The notes below the pieces were generated by a model, which was not told the DNA's origin, made no database searches, and saw only the letters and a list, made by a program, of their open reading frames with translations. Both the position numbers and the translations under genes were made by a program. A stretch of 33,851 bases of DNA from Actinomycetes bacterium. GTDB taxonomy: Bacteria; Actinomycetota; Acidimicrobiia; Acidimicrobiales; Acidimicrobiaceae. The stretch is taken from the NCBI GenBank assembly GCA_021850605.1, contig JAJZLQ010000122.1, forward strand, positions 1 through 33,851. Reading direction: 5' to 3'. Positions 1 to 7,211 of the stretch are shown here, piece by piece (position 1 is the first letter of the stretch; each line of letters begins with the position of its first letter).

Positions 1-11
1 TCAACTCGTGA

Positions 12-830
12 TTCCAGCGGGGAATGATATCCATGGCTTTCCGCCGGGTGCTCAATGCGCCTTCCACGGTGGAGGGATTGGGGCTGCCACCGGTGGTCAC
101 TCGGCTTGCCAACGAGAGGCGCGGGCTGATCCTGGTCACCGGGCCGACCGGGTCGGGCAAGACCACGACACTGGCCTCCATGATCGGCCACATCAACCGC
201 ACTCGTGCCTGTCATATCATCACCATTGAGGACCCCATCGAGGTGCTGCAGAGGGACGAGAAGGCCTACATCAACCAGCGCGAGATCGGTTCCGACGCCG
301 TCGACTTCGCTCTGGCCATGAAGGCCGCCATGCGCGAGGACCCCGACGTGATCCTGGTGGGGGAGATGCGGGACGAGGAGACGGTGCACGCCGCCATCGC
401 CGCCGCCGAGACCGGCCACCTGGTTCTATCCACCCTGCACACCACCAACGCCAAGGAGACCGTCAGCCGCATAATCGACTTCTTCCCGGCCCATCAGCAC
501 GGTCAGATACGTGCCGCTCTGGCGGGCTCGCTGAGAGGGGTCATCTGCCAGCGCCTGGTGCGCACCAACAACGGGGGGCTGCGCCCGGTGATGGAGATCC
601 TGGTCGGCAACGGTCGCGTATCCCAGGCGATCATCGAGCCCAACAAGGGTGATGACATCCACTCCATCATCAAGGACGGCGAGTTCTACGGGATGCTCAC
701 TTTTGAGAAGTCCCTCTTCGATTTGATCTCCGCGGGCATGATCGATGTGAAGGAGGCGCTGATGGCGGCCTCCTCCCCCCAGGACCTGCAGGTCATGCTG
801 CAGCGAACCGGGCAGTTTCAGGCCAGCTGA
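12..830 (+). CDS. pilT: PilT-type twitching-motility ATPase, 5' end missing or interrupted
   Basis: PilT is the hexameric cytoplasmic ATPase that powers type IV pilus retraction. Counting from the ATG at 24, the visible part shows Walker A GPTGSGKT (about residues 40-47), an acidic Asp box around IEDPIE, Walker B ILVGEMRDEET, the His box HLVLSTLHTTNA, and the C-terminal region ending QRTGQFQAS. The family is usually about 350 residues, so some 80 N-terminal residues (the PAS-like domain) are missing. The ATG at 24 is unlikely to be the true start, because the preceding in-frame codons read FQRG, which matches the conserved QRG of PilT just upstream of the ATPase core. The next codon upstream (9-11) is TGA, preceded by Asn-Ser, also PilT-like. 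The gene is therefore either disrupted at this point or restarts internally. The family assignment is very secure. Whether the protein is functional cannot be told from this window. Confidence 0.9.
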   Translation, partial: FQRGMISMAFRRVLNAPSTVEGLGLPPVVTRLANERRGLILVTGPTGSGKTTTLASMIGHINRTRACHIITIEDPIEVLQRDEKAYINQREIGSDAVDFALAMKAAMREDPDVILVGEMRDEETVHAAIAAAETGHLVLSTLHTTNAKETVSRIIDFFPAHQHGQIRAALAGSLRGVICQRLVRTNNGGLRPVMEILVGNGRVSQAIIEPNKGDDIHSIIKDGEFYGMLTFEKSLFDLISAGMIDVKEALMAASSPQDLQVMLQRTGQFQAS

Positions 831-848
831 GGAGCCGGGAGAGTTGGT

Positions 849-924
849 GGGCATCACCGGCGAGGTGATGGCCCCTCCGCCGGGCCGGCCGCCTCGGCTT
901 GGGGCGCCCGTCCCTACGGGTGCC
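849..924 (+). terminator. two hairpins downstream of pilT, probable terminator region
   Basis: CATCACC (852-858) and GGTGATG (864-870) form a 7-bp stem with a 5-nt loop, and GGG/CCC flanks extend it past one bulge. A second stem pairs 903-911 with 916-924 around the loop CCCT, with one G-T pair. Neither is followed by a long U-tract, as is common for actinobacterial terminators. The rest of the stretch from 831 to 1007 shows no gene. Confidence 0.45.
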
Positions 925-1007
925 GCGACGGTTGGCCGCGGATGCGTTGTGCGTTGAGGCTCCAAGAAACCCGAAGAGTCGCCAAGGACATCTCCGCCGA
1001 TATGGGT

Positions 1008-1037
1008 TTGGTGGCATCCGGATTGAGTCGGTAGTAT
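1008..1037 (+). promoter_or_regulatory. promoter upstream of the NCS1 permease gene
   Basis: TTGGTG (1008-1013) and TAGTAT (1032-1037) are separated by 18 bp, a reasonable sigma-70-type pair. Transcription would begin near 1044. The first ATG (1047) would then be nearly leaderless, while the TTG preferred here (1137) would have a leader of about 90 nt. Confidence 0.5.
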
Positions 1038-1136
1038 CCCAGATCTATGTTCGACCCCCGGGATCGCGGATTCGGCGAATCGCCTCCACAAACCTCGGTT
1101 GGGACTCGGTCCGGCTCGGAAAAGGGGAGTGGCGCA

Positions 1137-2609
1137 TTGGCGACTAAGGCGACGCCGGATTCGGCCATGGCGAGAAACAGGCCGTGGAGCATCGAAACTC
1201 ATGGGATCGATGCGATCGGCGGCGAGGAGAGAAGGGGAAAGCCATCGGACACCTTCTGGGTGTGGTTTGCGGCCAACATCTCTGTCCTGGGCGTTACATA
1301 CGGCGGTTACCTGGTCATCTTTTACGGCCTGGACCTTTTGCAAACGGTCGTGGCAGCGGTCGTGGGCGTGGTCGCCTCCTTCCTGCTGGTCGGCTTGATC
1401 AGTTTGGCAGGCAAGCGGGCGGGGGCTCCGACCATGGTGCTCTCCCGAGCACCTTTCGGGGTGATCGGGAACGGGCTTCCGGCCGTGGTCAGCTACGTCA
1501 CGCTGGTGGGCTTCGAAATCGTGCTGGCGTCACTTGCCGCACTGGCGATCCGAACCGTGCTTACGCGCCTCGGGGCGGGCTCCAGCACCGGGGAACTTGC
1601 AGCCGGCTTCGTCATGGTCGTTGCACTCGCGGTGGCGGTCAGCCTCTTCGGACAGGCCACGATCCAGCGCGTCCTGACCTGGTTCACGGCGGCCTTCGGC
1701 GCGTTGACGCTCGTCTTCATGGCGCTCGAGGCACGGCAGGTGGACTGGAGCAAAGTGGCTGCCCTGCCGCACGGCAACCTCCTGGCGGGACTTCTCGGCG
1801 GGCTGTCGATCATCATGGCCGGGACCGGTCTCACCTGGACCAATACCGCCGCCGACTACAGCCGTTACCTCCCAAGATCGGTTTCCTCGCGCGGCGTGGT
1901 GTGGTGGACCACCTTCGGCGCCTCGCTCCCGCTCGTGGCGCTGATCGTTTTCGGAGGACTCCTGGCCGCCAATGATGCGTCTCTTGCGACCTCATCCGAT
2001 CCGATCGGCGTGCTGGCGGCACCCCTTCCCACCTGGTTCCTTATTCCCTACATGATCACGGCGGTGGGCGGCTTGGTGGCGGAGGTGGTGATGAGCAGTT
2101 ACTCGGGTGGCCTCAACCTGCTGACGCTCGGCTTGCGCACCGCGCGGCACAAGTCCATCCTCTTGGATTCGGTGCTGGTTGTGTCCGGAAGCATTTACAT
2201 CTTGTTCTTCTCGCCCTCCTTCTTCGCCCCATTCGAAGGGTTCCTGGTTACGATGGGCGCCGCGCTCGCTTCCTGGGCGGCGATCTTTCTGGTCGATCTC
2301 TGGGTCTTCCGGAGGGGGGGATATGTGGAGGCCGACTTGTACGACTCACGCGGGTCCTATGGCTCGGTGAATCTTCCGGGGGTCTCCTCTCTCGTGGTGG
2401 GCACGGCGCTGGGGTGGGGCCTGGTCACCTCGACCAGTCCCGCCTTCGCCTGGACCGGGTATCTCCTCGGGATGGCAGGCGGTCCAAAGGGGGCGGTCGG
2501 CGCCAGCAGCATCGGCCTGCTTTGCGCGTTTGTTGTGGCGGGACTGCTCTATGCACTGCTGAGCCGGCCGCGTATCTCGGCCTCGCGGACCGCGGAGAGT
2601 GCGGTGTGA
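1137..2609 (+). CDS. NCS1-family nucleobase/hydantoin-type permease
   Basis: This is a membrane transporter of the nucleobase:cation symporter-1 family (purine/cytosine permease, Transp_cyt_pur). It probably imports a purine, pyrimidine, hydantoin or related compound; the substrate cannot be read from sequence. The N-terminus carries the family signature around IETHGID followed by FWVWFAANISVLGVTYGG, then about twelve hydrophobic helices to the end. The start chosen is TTG 1137, because AAAGGGGAG lies 7 nt upstream and leaves about 17 residues before the signature, as in relatives. An in-frame ATG at 1047 would add 30 residues with little sign of conservation and has no Shine-Dalgarno. From TTG the protein is 490 residues, normal for the family. 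A PfkB-family kinase follows 108 nt downstream on the same strand, which suggests uptake coupled to phosphorylation of a nucleoside or sugar. Family call high confidence, substrate unknown. Confidence 0.88.
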   Translation: MATKATPDSAMARNRPWSIETHGIDAIGGEERRGKPSDTFWVWFAANISVLGVTYGGYLVIFYGLDLLQTVVAAVVGVVASFLLVGLISLAGKRAGAPTMVLSRAPFGVIGNGLPAVVSYVTLVGFEIVLASLAALAIRTVLTRLGAGSSTGELAAGFVMVVALAVAVSLFGQATIQRVLTWFTAAFGALTLVFMALEARQVDWSKVAALPHGNLLAGLLGGLSIIMAGTGLTWTNTAADYSRYLPRSVSSRGVVWWTTFGASLPLVALIVFGGLLAANDASLATSSDPIGVLAAPLPTWFLIPYMITAVGGLVAEVVMSSYSGGLNLLTLGLRTARHKSILLDSVLVVSGSIYILFFSPSFFAPFEGFLVTMGAALASWAAIFLVDLWVFRRGGYVEADLYDSRGSYGSVNLPGVSSLVVGTALGWGLVTSTSPAFAWTGYLLGMAGGPKGAVGASSIGLLCAFVVAGLLYALLSRPRISASRTAESAV

Positions 2610-2717
2610 ACGCCGCTCGCTTTGGTGCCGGGATCGCCATGCCGAGCGGCGCGAACTCGGACGCCTGCCGGAATGCGTCGCTCACCGGCGGAGCACACGG
2701 CTGGAAGGCGTGAACCG

Positions 2718-3683
2718 GTGAAGCAACCTCCCGCCCGCCTCGTAGTGGCCGGCACCGTGCTGGTCGACATTCTGCTTTACCTCGATAGCCACCCAAACCC
2801 GGGGGAGGTGAGAATCGCCAGAGGCGCTGTTGTGTCACCCGGAGCCGGCTACAACTTGCTCCGCACGGCGGTGGGCCTCGGCCTCCCCGCGGCCCTATTG
2901 GGCTTGGTCGGGGACGGTCCATTTGGCAGGATCGTCCGCGATTCCCTCGCCGAACTGGGCGTATCGGTTCTCCTGCCGGTGCGCGGACGGATCGACACCG
3001 GCTTTGACGTGGGGCTCGTTCAGCTCGGCGTGGACAGCCAGCCGAGCTTCGTCGGATCACCCGGCGTGGAGGTTGAGCTGGCCTTGGAGGATTTGCGCGG
3101 GGTACGGCTCGAGCCGGGGGACGCTGTCTATGTATCGGGATACGACCTGTGGCACGAGGGGGCGGGCCAGGCACTGGCGGAGTGGCTGGGTGACCTGGGG
3201 GACGACCAGCTTGTGGTGATGGATCCCGGACCCCTCGTCGCGCAGATCCCTGTGGGCCGGCTGGAAGCCGCGCTGAGCCGCGCCGATGTCGTCAGCTCCA
3301 ACCTGGCCGAGGCGCGGGCGTTGGCCGGGCCCTTGGCCAGGGCAATGCATGGGCCGGAACTTTGCGAGGCGATCGGCGGCCTGCTCCGCCCTGGCGCCGT
3401 GGCGGTCGTCCGTGCCGGAGCCCAAGGGTGCTGGGTGGCCGGCGCCCACGGAGATGTCTCGTATATCCAGCCCCGCCCGGCGTTGCCGCAAGACACCACG
3501 GGGGCCGGAGACGTGCACGTGGCGACCTTTCTCACCCGGCTTGCCAGGGGGGACGACCCCTTCGAAGCGGCCCGATGGGCAAACGTCGCGGCTTCGATGG
3601 CAGTCGAACGCCTGGGGTCCTCCGAGGCGCCTTCGGAGGAGGAGCTTCGGCGTGAGCTGGCCAAGTACCGAGGCGGCCGATAA
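2718..3683 (+). CDS. PfkB-family (ribokinase-like) sugar or nucleoside kinase
   Basis: This is an ATP-dependent kinase of the PfkB/ribokinase family, cytoplasmic. The N-terminal part has the substrate-binding glycine motif (SPGAGYN) and the C-terminal part has the PfkB signature DTTGAGDVHVATF, which holds the anion hole and catalytic Asp. The start is GTG 2718, with GGAAGG (2703-2708) 9 nt upstream. This gives 321 residues, the usual family length. A longer frame back to 2622 adds a basic, unconserved-looking stretch. The gene sits 108 nt after the NCS1 permease on the same strand, so the pair probably form a scavenging unit in which the imported compound, or a product of it, is phosphorylated. 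Related kinases act on ribose, adenosine, pseudouridine or other nucleosides, and nothing visible here decides between them. Confidence 0.87.
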   Translation: MKQPPARLVVAGTVLVDILLYLDSHPNPGEVRIARGAVVSPGAGYNLLRTAVGLGLPAALLGLVGDGPFGRIVRDSLAELGVSVLLPVRGRIDTGFDVGLVQLGVDSQPSFVGSPGVEVELALEDLRGVRLEPGDAVYVSGYDLWHEGAGQALAEWLGDLGDDQLVVMDPGPLVAQIPVGRLEAALSRADVVSSNLAEARALAGPLARAMHGPELCEAIGGLLRPGAVAVVRAGAQGCWVAGAHGDVSYIQPRPALPQDTTGAGDVHVATFLTRLARGDDPFEAARWANVAASMAVERLGSSEAPSEEELRRELAKYRGGR

Positions 3684-3803
3684 CCAATGGCCCCGGCGGA
3701 GCTGGTTCCCACGGGCGCCCATTAATACGGGGGCTCGTGTGCGATGGGTCACATGTGCCCCTTCTCGGGTCCCTGGCGTCTCGATACGCCGCGCGAAAGT
3801 GGC

Positions 3804-3809
3804 TAGCTT
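3804..3809 (+). promoter_or_regulatory. -10 box of a leaderless promoter
   Basis: TAGCTT lies exactly 7 nt before the GTG start at 3817, and there is no Shine-Dalgarno. This is the arrangement expected when transcription starts at or within a base or two of the start codon. Confidence 0.55.
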
Positions 3810-3816
3810 TTCCTCT

Positions 3817-4671
3817 GTGAAGGTTGCGGTGCGCTTCTACGGAACCCGGGGCTCGCGCCCGGTGGTGGGTCCGGATCAGGCGGTATTCGGCGGTGATACC
3901 GCCTTCGTGGTGCTCGAGGCGGGTGGTGAGCCGGTCTTCCTCGACCTTGGTACGGGCATGGATGCCTACGCGCGCCGCCTGGAGGCCGGACAGCTGGTGC
4001 GTGCGTCAGCGCTGCTCAGTCACTACCACTTCGACCACGTGCAGGGTCTTCCCTTTTTCACCGCGGTGGATGTGGAGGGTGCGAGGCTCAGGATCTTCGC
4101 CCCTGGCGGCCCCGATCCGCTGGAGCGCCTCTTCGCCCCTCCCTTCTTCCCTGTCTCTCCCTTGGGCTTCCGTGGGGAGATCTCGGTCGCCCGTGTCGAG
4201 GAGGGCCGTTTCGAGCTGGTGGCCTCGGGTGTTGAGGTCCTGGCTCTGGAGGTTCCCCATACCAACACCGCCTTCGGATATCGCATCGAGGCGGGCGGGA
4301 TCTCCATCTGCTACATCCCCGATCATCAGGCCCCCTGCAGCCTCGATTTCTTTGACGAGAAGGCTCTTCGCCTGGCCGAAGGTGCGGACCTGGTCATTCA
4401 CGACGCCCAATACAGCGAGGTGGAGTTCGCGGCCAAGTGCAACTGGGGCCACTCCACCTACGGATACGCAGCCGCCCTGGCCTACCAGGCGGGTGCTAAG
4501 CATGTCGTGCTGTTCCATCACGACCCATCTCGCACGGACTCGGATCTCCTGGAGGTGGAGAAAGGCCTGGCCGCACGATACGCTCCCCTGGGCCTGCGGG
4601 TGACCGCCGCACGGCAGGGAGGGATGATCTTGCTGTCGGATGAGCACGCCGCCGCCGCAGGCGCCCTTTAG
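3817..4671 (+). CDS. MBL-fold metallohydrolase, phosphodiesterase-like
   Basis: This is a metallo-beta-lactamase-fold hydrolase of the kind related to cyclic-nucleotide or cyclic-phosphate phosphodiesterases. It opens with a strand followed by GTRGSRP, then DLGTGMDAY, then the metal-binding motif HYHFDH (His69, His71, Asp73, His74). Further on are HDAQYSEVEF and the C-terminal FHHDPSRTD, which can supply the remaining metal ligands. With the start at GTG 3817 the protein is 284 residues. The much longer frame upstream overlaps the kinase gene and is a shadow. A TAGCTT -10 box 7 nt before GTG suggests a leaderless message. The gene lies 32 nt before an RmlC-like gene on the same strand. The substrate is unknown. 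Confidence 0.85.
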   Translation: MKVAVRFYGTRGSRPVVGPDQAVFGGDTAFVVLEAGGEPVFLDLGTGMDAYARRLEAGQLVRASALLSHYHFDHVQGLPFFTAVDVEGARLRIFAPGGPDPLERLFAPPFFPVSPLGFRGEISVARVEEGRFELVASGVEVLALEVPHTNTAFGYRIEAGGISICYIPDHQAPCSLDFFDEKALRLAEGADLVIHDAQYSEVEFAAKCNWGHSTYGYAAALAYQAGAKHVVLFHHDPSRTDSDLLEVEKGLAARYAPLGLRVTAARQGGMILLSDEHAAAAGAL

Positions 4672-4703
4672 GATCATCGAGGGCGTCGGACCGAGGAGGA
4701 GAC

Positions 4704-5261
4704 GTGAGCTCGACCAGGTTGGAGAACTCCGAGAAAATTGATGACGTGGTGATCGTCCACCCGGTCTCCTTCGGAGACGACCGCGGGCGCTTCACCGAGA
4801 CCTATCGCCGAGCTTGGTTCGGACTTGGCCGGGAGATGGTGCAGGGCTCGCGATCCGACAAGCAGGCCGGTTCGCTCGTGGGGCTGCACTACCACCTCCA
4901 CCAGGCCGACTACTGGTACGTCGTCTCCGGCCGGGCGCATGTGGTACTTCACGACCTAAGGGTGGGCTCCGCCACCGATGGGGCGACGCTCGAGATCGAG
5001 TTGGGCGACTCGACGGGGCTTGGATTGTTCATCCCCCCCGGCGTGGCGCACGGTTTCTGCGCCCTCACAGATATGGTCCTCACCTACCTGGTGGACGGGT
5101 ACTACAACCCCTCGGACGAGCTCGGCGTCGCCTGGAACGACCCCGAGGTGGGAGCTTCCTGGCCCATCTCCGACCCGGTGCTTTCCGGTCGCGATCAATC
5201 CAACCCTGCCAGGGCGGCCATCCCTGACCACCTGCGGCCTCGCGCCGTGCTGCGGACCTGA
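4704..5261 (+). CDS. dTDP-4-dehydrorhamnose 3,5-epimerase-like cupin
   Basis: The protein is a single-domain cupin of the RmlC family, which epimerises C3 and C5 of dTDP-4-keto-6-deoxyglucose on the way to dTDP-rhamnose. It shows the family order: DDRGRFTETYR near the N-terminus, GLHYHLHQADYWYVVSGRAHVVLHDLR across the barrel (the His in GLHYH is the usual catalytic base), IPPGVAHGFCAL, and a late YYNPSDELGVAWNDP segment. The length of 185 residues is normal. GTG 4704 has a strong Shine-Dalgarno, GAGGAGGAG, ending 3 nt upstream. No rmlA, rmlB or rmlD genes are near, so it may act in another deoxysugar route or be an isolated family member. The symbol is left blank for that reason. Confidence 0.82.
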   Translation: MSSTRLENSEKIDDVVIVHPVSFGDDRGRFTETYRRAWFGLGREMVQGSRSDKQAGSLVGLHYHLHQADYWYVVSGRAHVVLHDLRVGSATDGATLEIELGDSTGLGLFIPPGVAHGFCALTDMVLTYLVDGYYNPSDELGVAWNDPEVGASWPISDPVLSGRDQSNPARAAIPDHLRPRAVLRT

Positions 5262-5265
5262 CCCC

Positions 5266-5294
5266 TTGCCCGCGGCTCCGGCGGGGTCTAGGAT
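5266..5294 (+). promoter_or_regulatory. promoter of the FtsH-like gene
   Basis: TTGCCC (5266-5271), a 17-bp spacer and TAGGAT (5289-5294) make the best sigma-70-type promoter in the window. The predicted leader is about 30 nt and contains the GGGGGGTGG ribosome-binding site. Confidence 0.6.
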
Positions 5295-5330
5295 CTCTGC
5301 CAGAAAGGTCCAACTTGCGGGGGGTGGATA

Positions 5331-7106
5331 ATGACGGGATCATCGCCCGCTACCGATGCTGCTGCGCCAGTGGCAGCCGTATTCACGCCACCGACCGACG
5401 TCGAGCTTGCACGTGAACGCTGGAAGCAGGCTCGTGCGCGCAGGCTCCTGCTGCTCCTCGGGCTTCTTTTCGTGCTGGCCATCTATCGCATCTATCTATA
5501 CGTGACCGGGGGCCAGCTTCTCTCCCTCCACCTGCATGTTCCCAGCTCGCCTTACCTGGTCCCCACCGCCTTGATAGTGGTGCTTCTCCTGCTTGTGGTC
5601 GGGCCCGGGCTTTTGCTGGGACGCTCCCCCCACGTGCGCTTCAACCCGCAGGACATACCCGTGGGTTTTGACGATGTGAGGGGTCTTGGCCCCGAGCTGG
5701 AGGATGTTCGCCGGACGCTCGAGATCTTCGAGTACCGTGACCGCTTCGAGACGGTACTGGGTGGCCAGGCGCGCAAGGGGGTGCTTTTCGAGGGTCCCCC
5801 GGGTACCGGTAAAACGCTGATGGCCAAGGCCATGGCGGCAGAAGCCGGGGTTCCGTTCCTTTACGCCTCCGCCTCTAGCTTCCAGGCCATGTACTACGGG
5901 CAGACCAACCGCAAGATCAGGAGCTTCTTCCGCGCGCTGCGTGCGGCGGCTGTACGCGAGGGTGGGGCGATCGGCTTTATCGACGAGTTTGACGCTCTTG
6001 GCACCGCCCGCTCCAACATGGGGCGGCGGGGATCCGACGGGGTGACCGGGGTGGTATCGGAGCTGCTGGTGCAGATGCAGAGCTTCGAGGTGCCCAGCCT
6101 TTCGGCGCGCCTCCAAAGGCGGTTGGTAGCGCTCTTCCCCCGCCTCCAGCCCCTGTGGGTGCGGGTCTATGCGCCCAACATCCTTCTGGTGGCCGCGACC
6201 AACCGTGCGGCCGACCTTGACCCGGCGCTGATGCGCCCGGGGCGCTTCGACCGGATCATCTCCTTCGGGATCCCCTCTCGCGTCGAGCGCGAGGAGCTGG
6301 TCGATTACTTCCTTTCCAGCCGAGCCCATCAGCCCGAGCTGGACCTGGAGGTCAACCGTGCGCGCATAGCGGTCAAGACAATGGGCTTCACGCCGGCCAT
6401 GATCGAACGTCTCTTCGACGAGTCATTGGTTCTGGCGGCCAGGGCCGGCCGCGGCGCGATGTCCTTTGCTGATCTGGAGGAGGCTTTCCTGACCGTCTCC
6501 ATCGGCTTGGCGCGGCAGGAGCCCTACCCGGCGGAACAGCGGCGCGCCATCGCCGTGCACGAGGCCGGTCACGCGGTGGTGGCCTGGGCAAGCGGGCACA
6601 ACCGGGTGGTGGAGATGGTCTCGATCCTGAAGCGTGGCGCCTCGCTCGGGGCGACCTTGCACGCCTACACCGAGGAGAGTTTCGTCGAGACTCGGTCGGA
6701 CCTGCATGCGATGGTTCGCATCGCCTTCGCGGGCATGGTCGCCGAAGAGGTGATCCTGGGCGAGGCGAGCTCCGGTGGCGCGGCCGACCTGGTTTCCGCG
6801 ACCCAGGTGGGCGCTCGTTGCGTCGGCATTTACGGCCTGGAAGGCATGCACCTTTCCATGGACGCCATTGGCGGGGTGGGTGGCGACGAGACGGCACGGG
6901 TGATGTCCGACAAGCGCGGTCGGGAGCTGCTGGAGAACCTGCTGAACGGGCTCTATTCGGAGACGGCATCCCTGGTTAGAATGCACCGATCCCTCGTCGA
7001 GGAGCTTGCCTCGACACTGGAGGCGCGAGAGGAGCTGACGCGCCACGAATTGGAGGAGATCTTCGCGGCCTACGGCGCTGGAATACTCGACCTGCGCGAC
7101 CGCTGA
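5331..7106 (+). CDS. FtsH-like membrane-anchored AAA zinc protease, divergent
   Basis: FtsH proteases extract and degrade membrane and cytosolic proteins at the inner face of the membrane. Here two hydrophobic segments (about residues 38-58 and 73-97) flank a very short external loop. The AAA module has Walker A GPPGTGKT (about 155-162), Walker B FIDEFDAL (about 216-223) and the second region of homology NRAADLDPALMRPGRFDR. The peptidase domain has the zinc motif HEAGH (from about 410) and the downstream Asp in GAADLVSAT, so it should be active. Oddities: the external loop is about 15 residues rather than the roughly 75 of classical FtsH, the pore-loop FVG is replaced by YYG, and there is an extra segment rich in Arg and Leu between Walker B and the arginine-finger region. 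At 591 residues it is slightly short. ATG 5331 follows GGGGGGTGG. It is probably a second, specialised FtsH paralogue. A membrane protein gene follows on the same strand. Confidence 0.88.
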   Translation: MTGSSPATDAAAPVAAVFTPPTDVELARERWKQARARRLLLLLGLLFVLAIYRIYLYVTGGQLLSLHLHVPSSPYLVPTALIVVLLLLVVGPGLLLGRSPHVRFNPQDIPVGFDDVRGLGPELEDVRRTLEIFEYRDRFETVLGGQARKGVLFEGPPGTGKTLMAKAMAAEAGVPFLYASASSFQAMYYGQTNRKIRSFFRALRAAAVREGGAIGFIDEFDALGTARSNMGRRGSDGVTGVVSELLVQMQSFEVPSLSARLQRRLVALFPRLQPLWVRVYAPNILLVAATNRAADLDPALMRPGRFDRIISFGIPSRVEREELVDYFLSSRAHQPELDLEVNRARIAVKTMGFTPAMIERLFDESLVLAARAGRGAMSFADLEEAFLTVSIGLARQEPYPAEQRRAIAVHEAGHAVVAWASGHNRVVEMVSILKRGASLGATLHAYTEESFVETRSDLHAMVRIAFAGMVAEEVILGEASSGGAADLVSATQVGARCVGIYGLEGMHLSMDAIGGVGGDETARVMSDKRGRELLENLLNGLYSETASLVRMHRSLVEELASTLEAREELTRHELEEIFAAYGAGILDLRDR

Positions 7107-7211
7107 TCCAGGTAGCGATGGGGGCCAGGAGCCAAACCCGGCCCGGCTTGTAGCATCGAATGGTGTTGGTGGCCGAATCGATGCCCGTCGGCCGCCGGTG
7201 AGGAGCCGTAC

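Noticed and set aside
8-229. Frame starting with GTG at base 8
   Set aside because: It overlaps the PilT core in another frame and ends in low-complexity His codons. It is a shadow.
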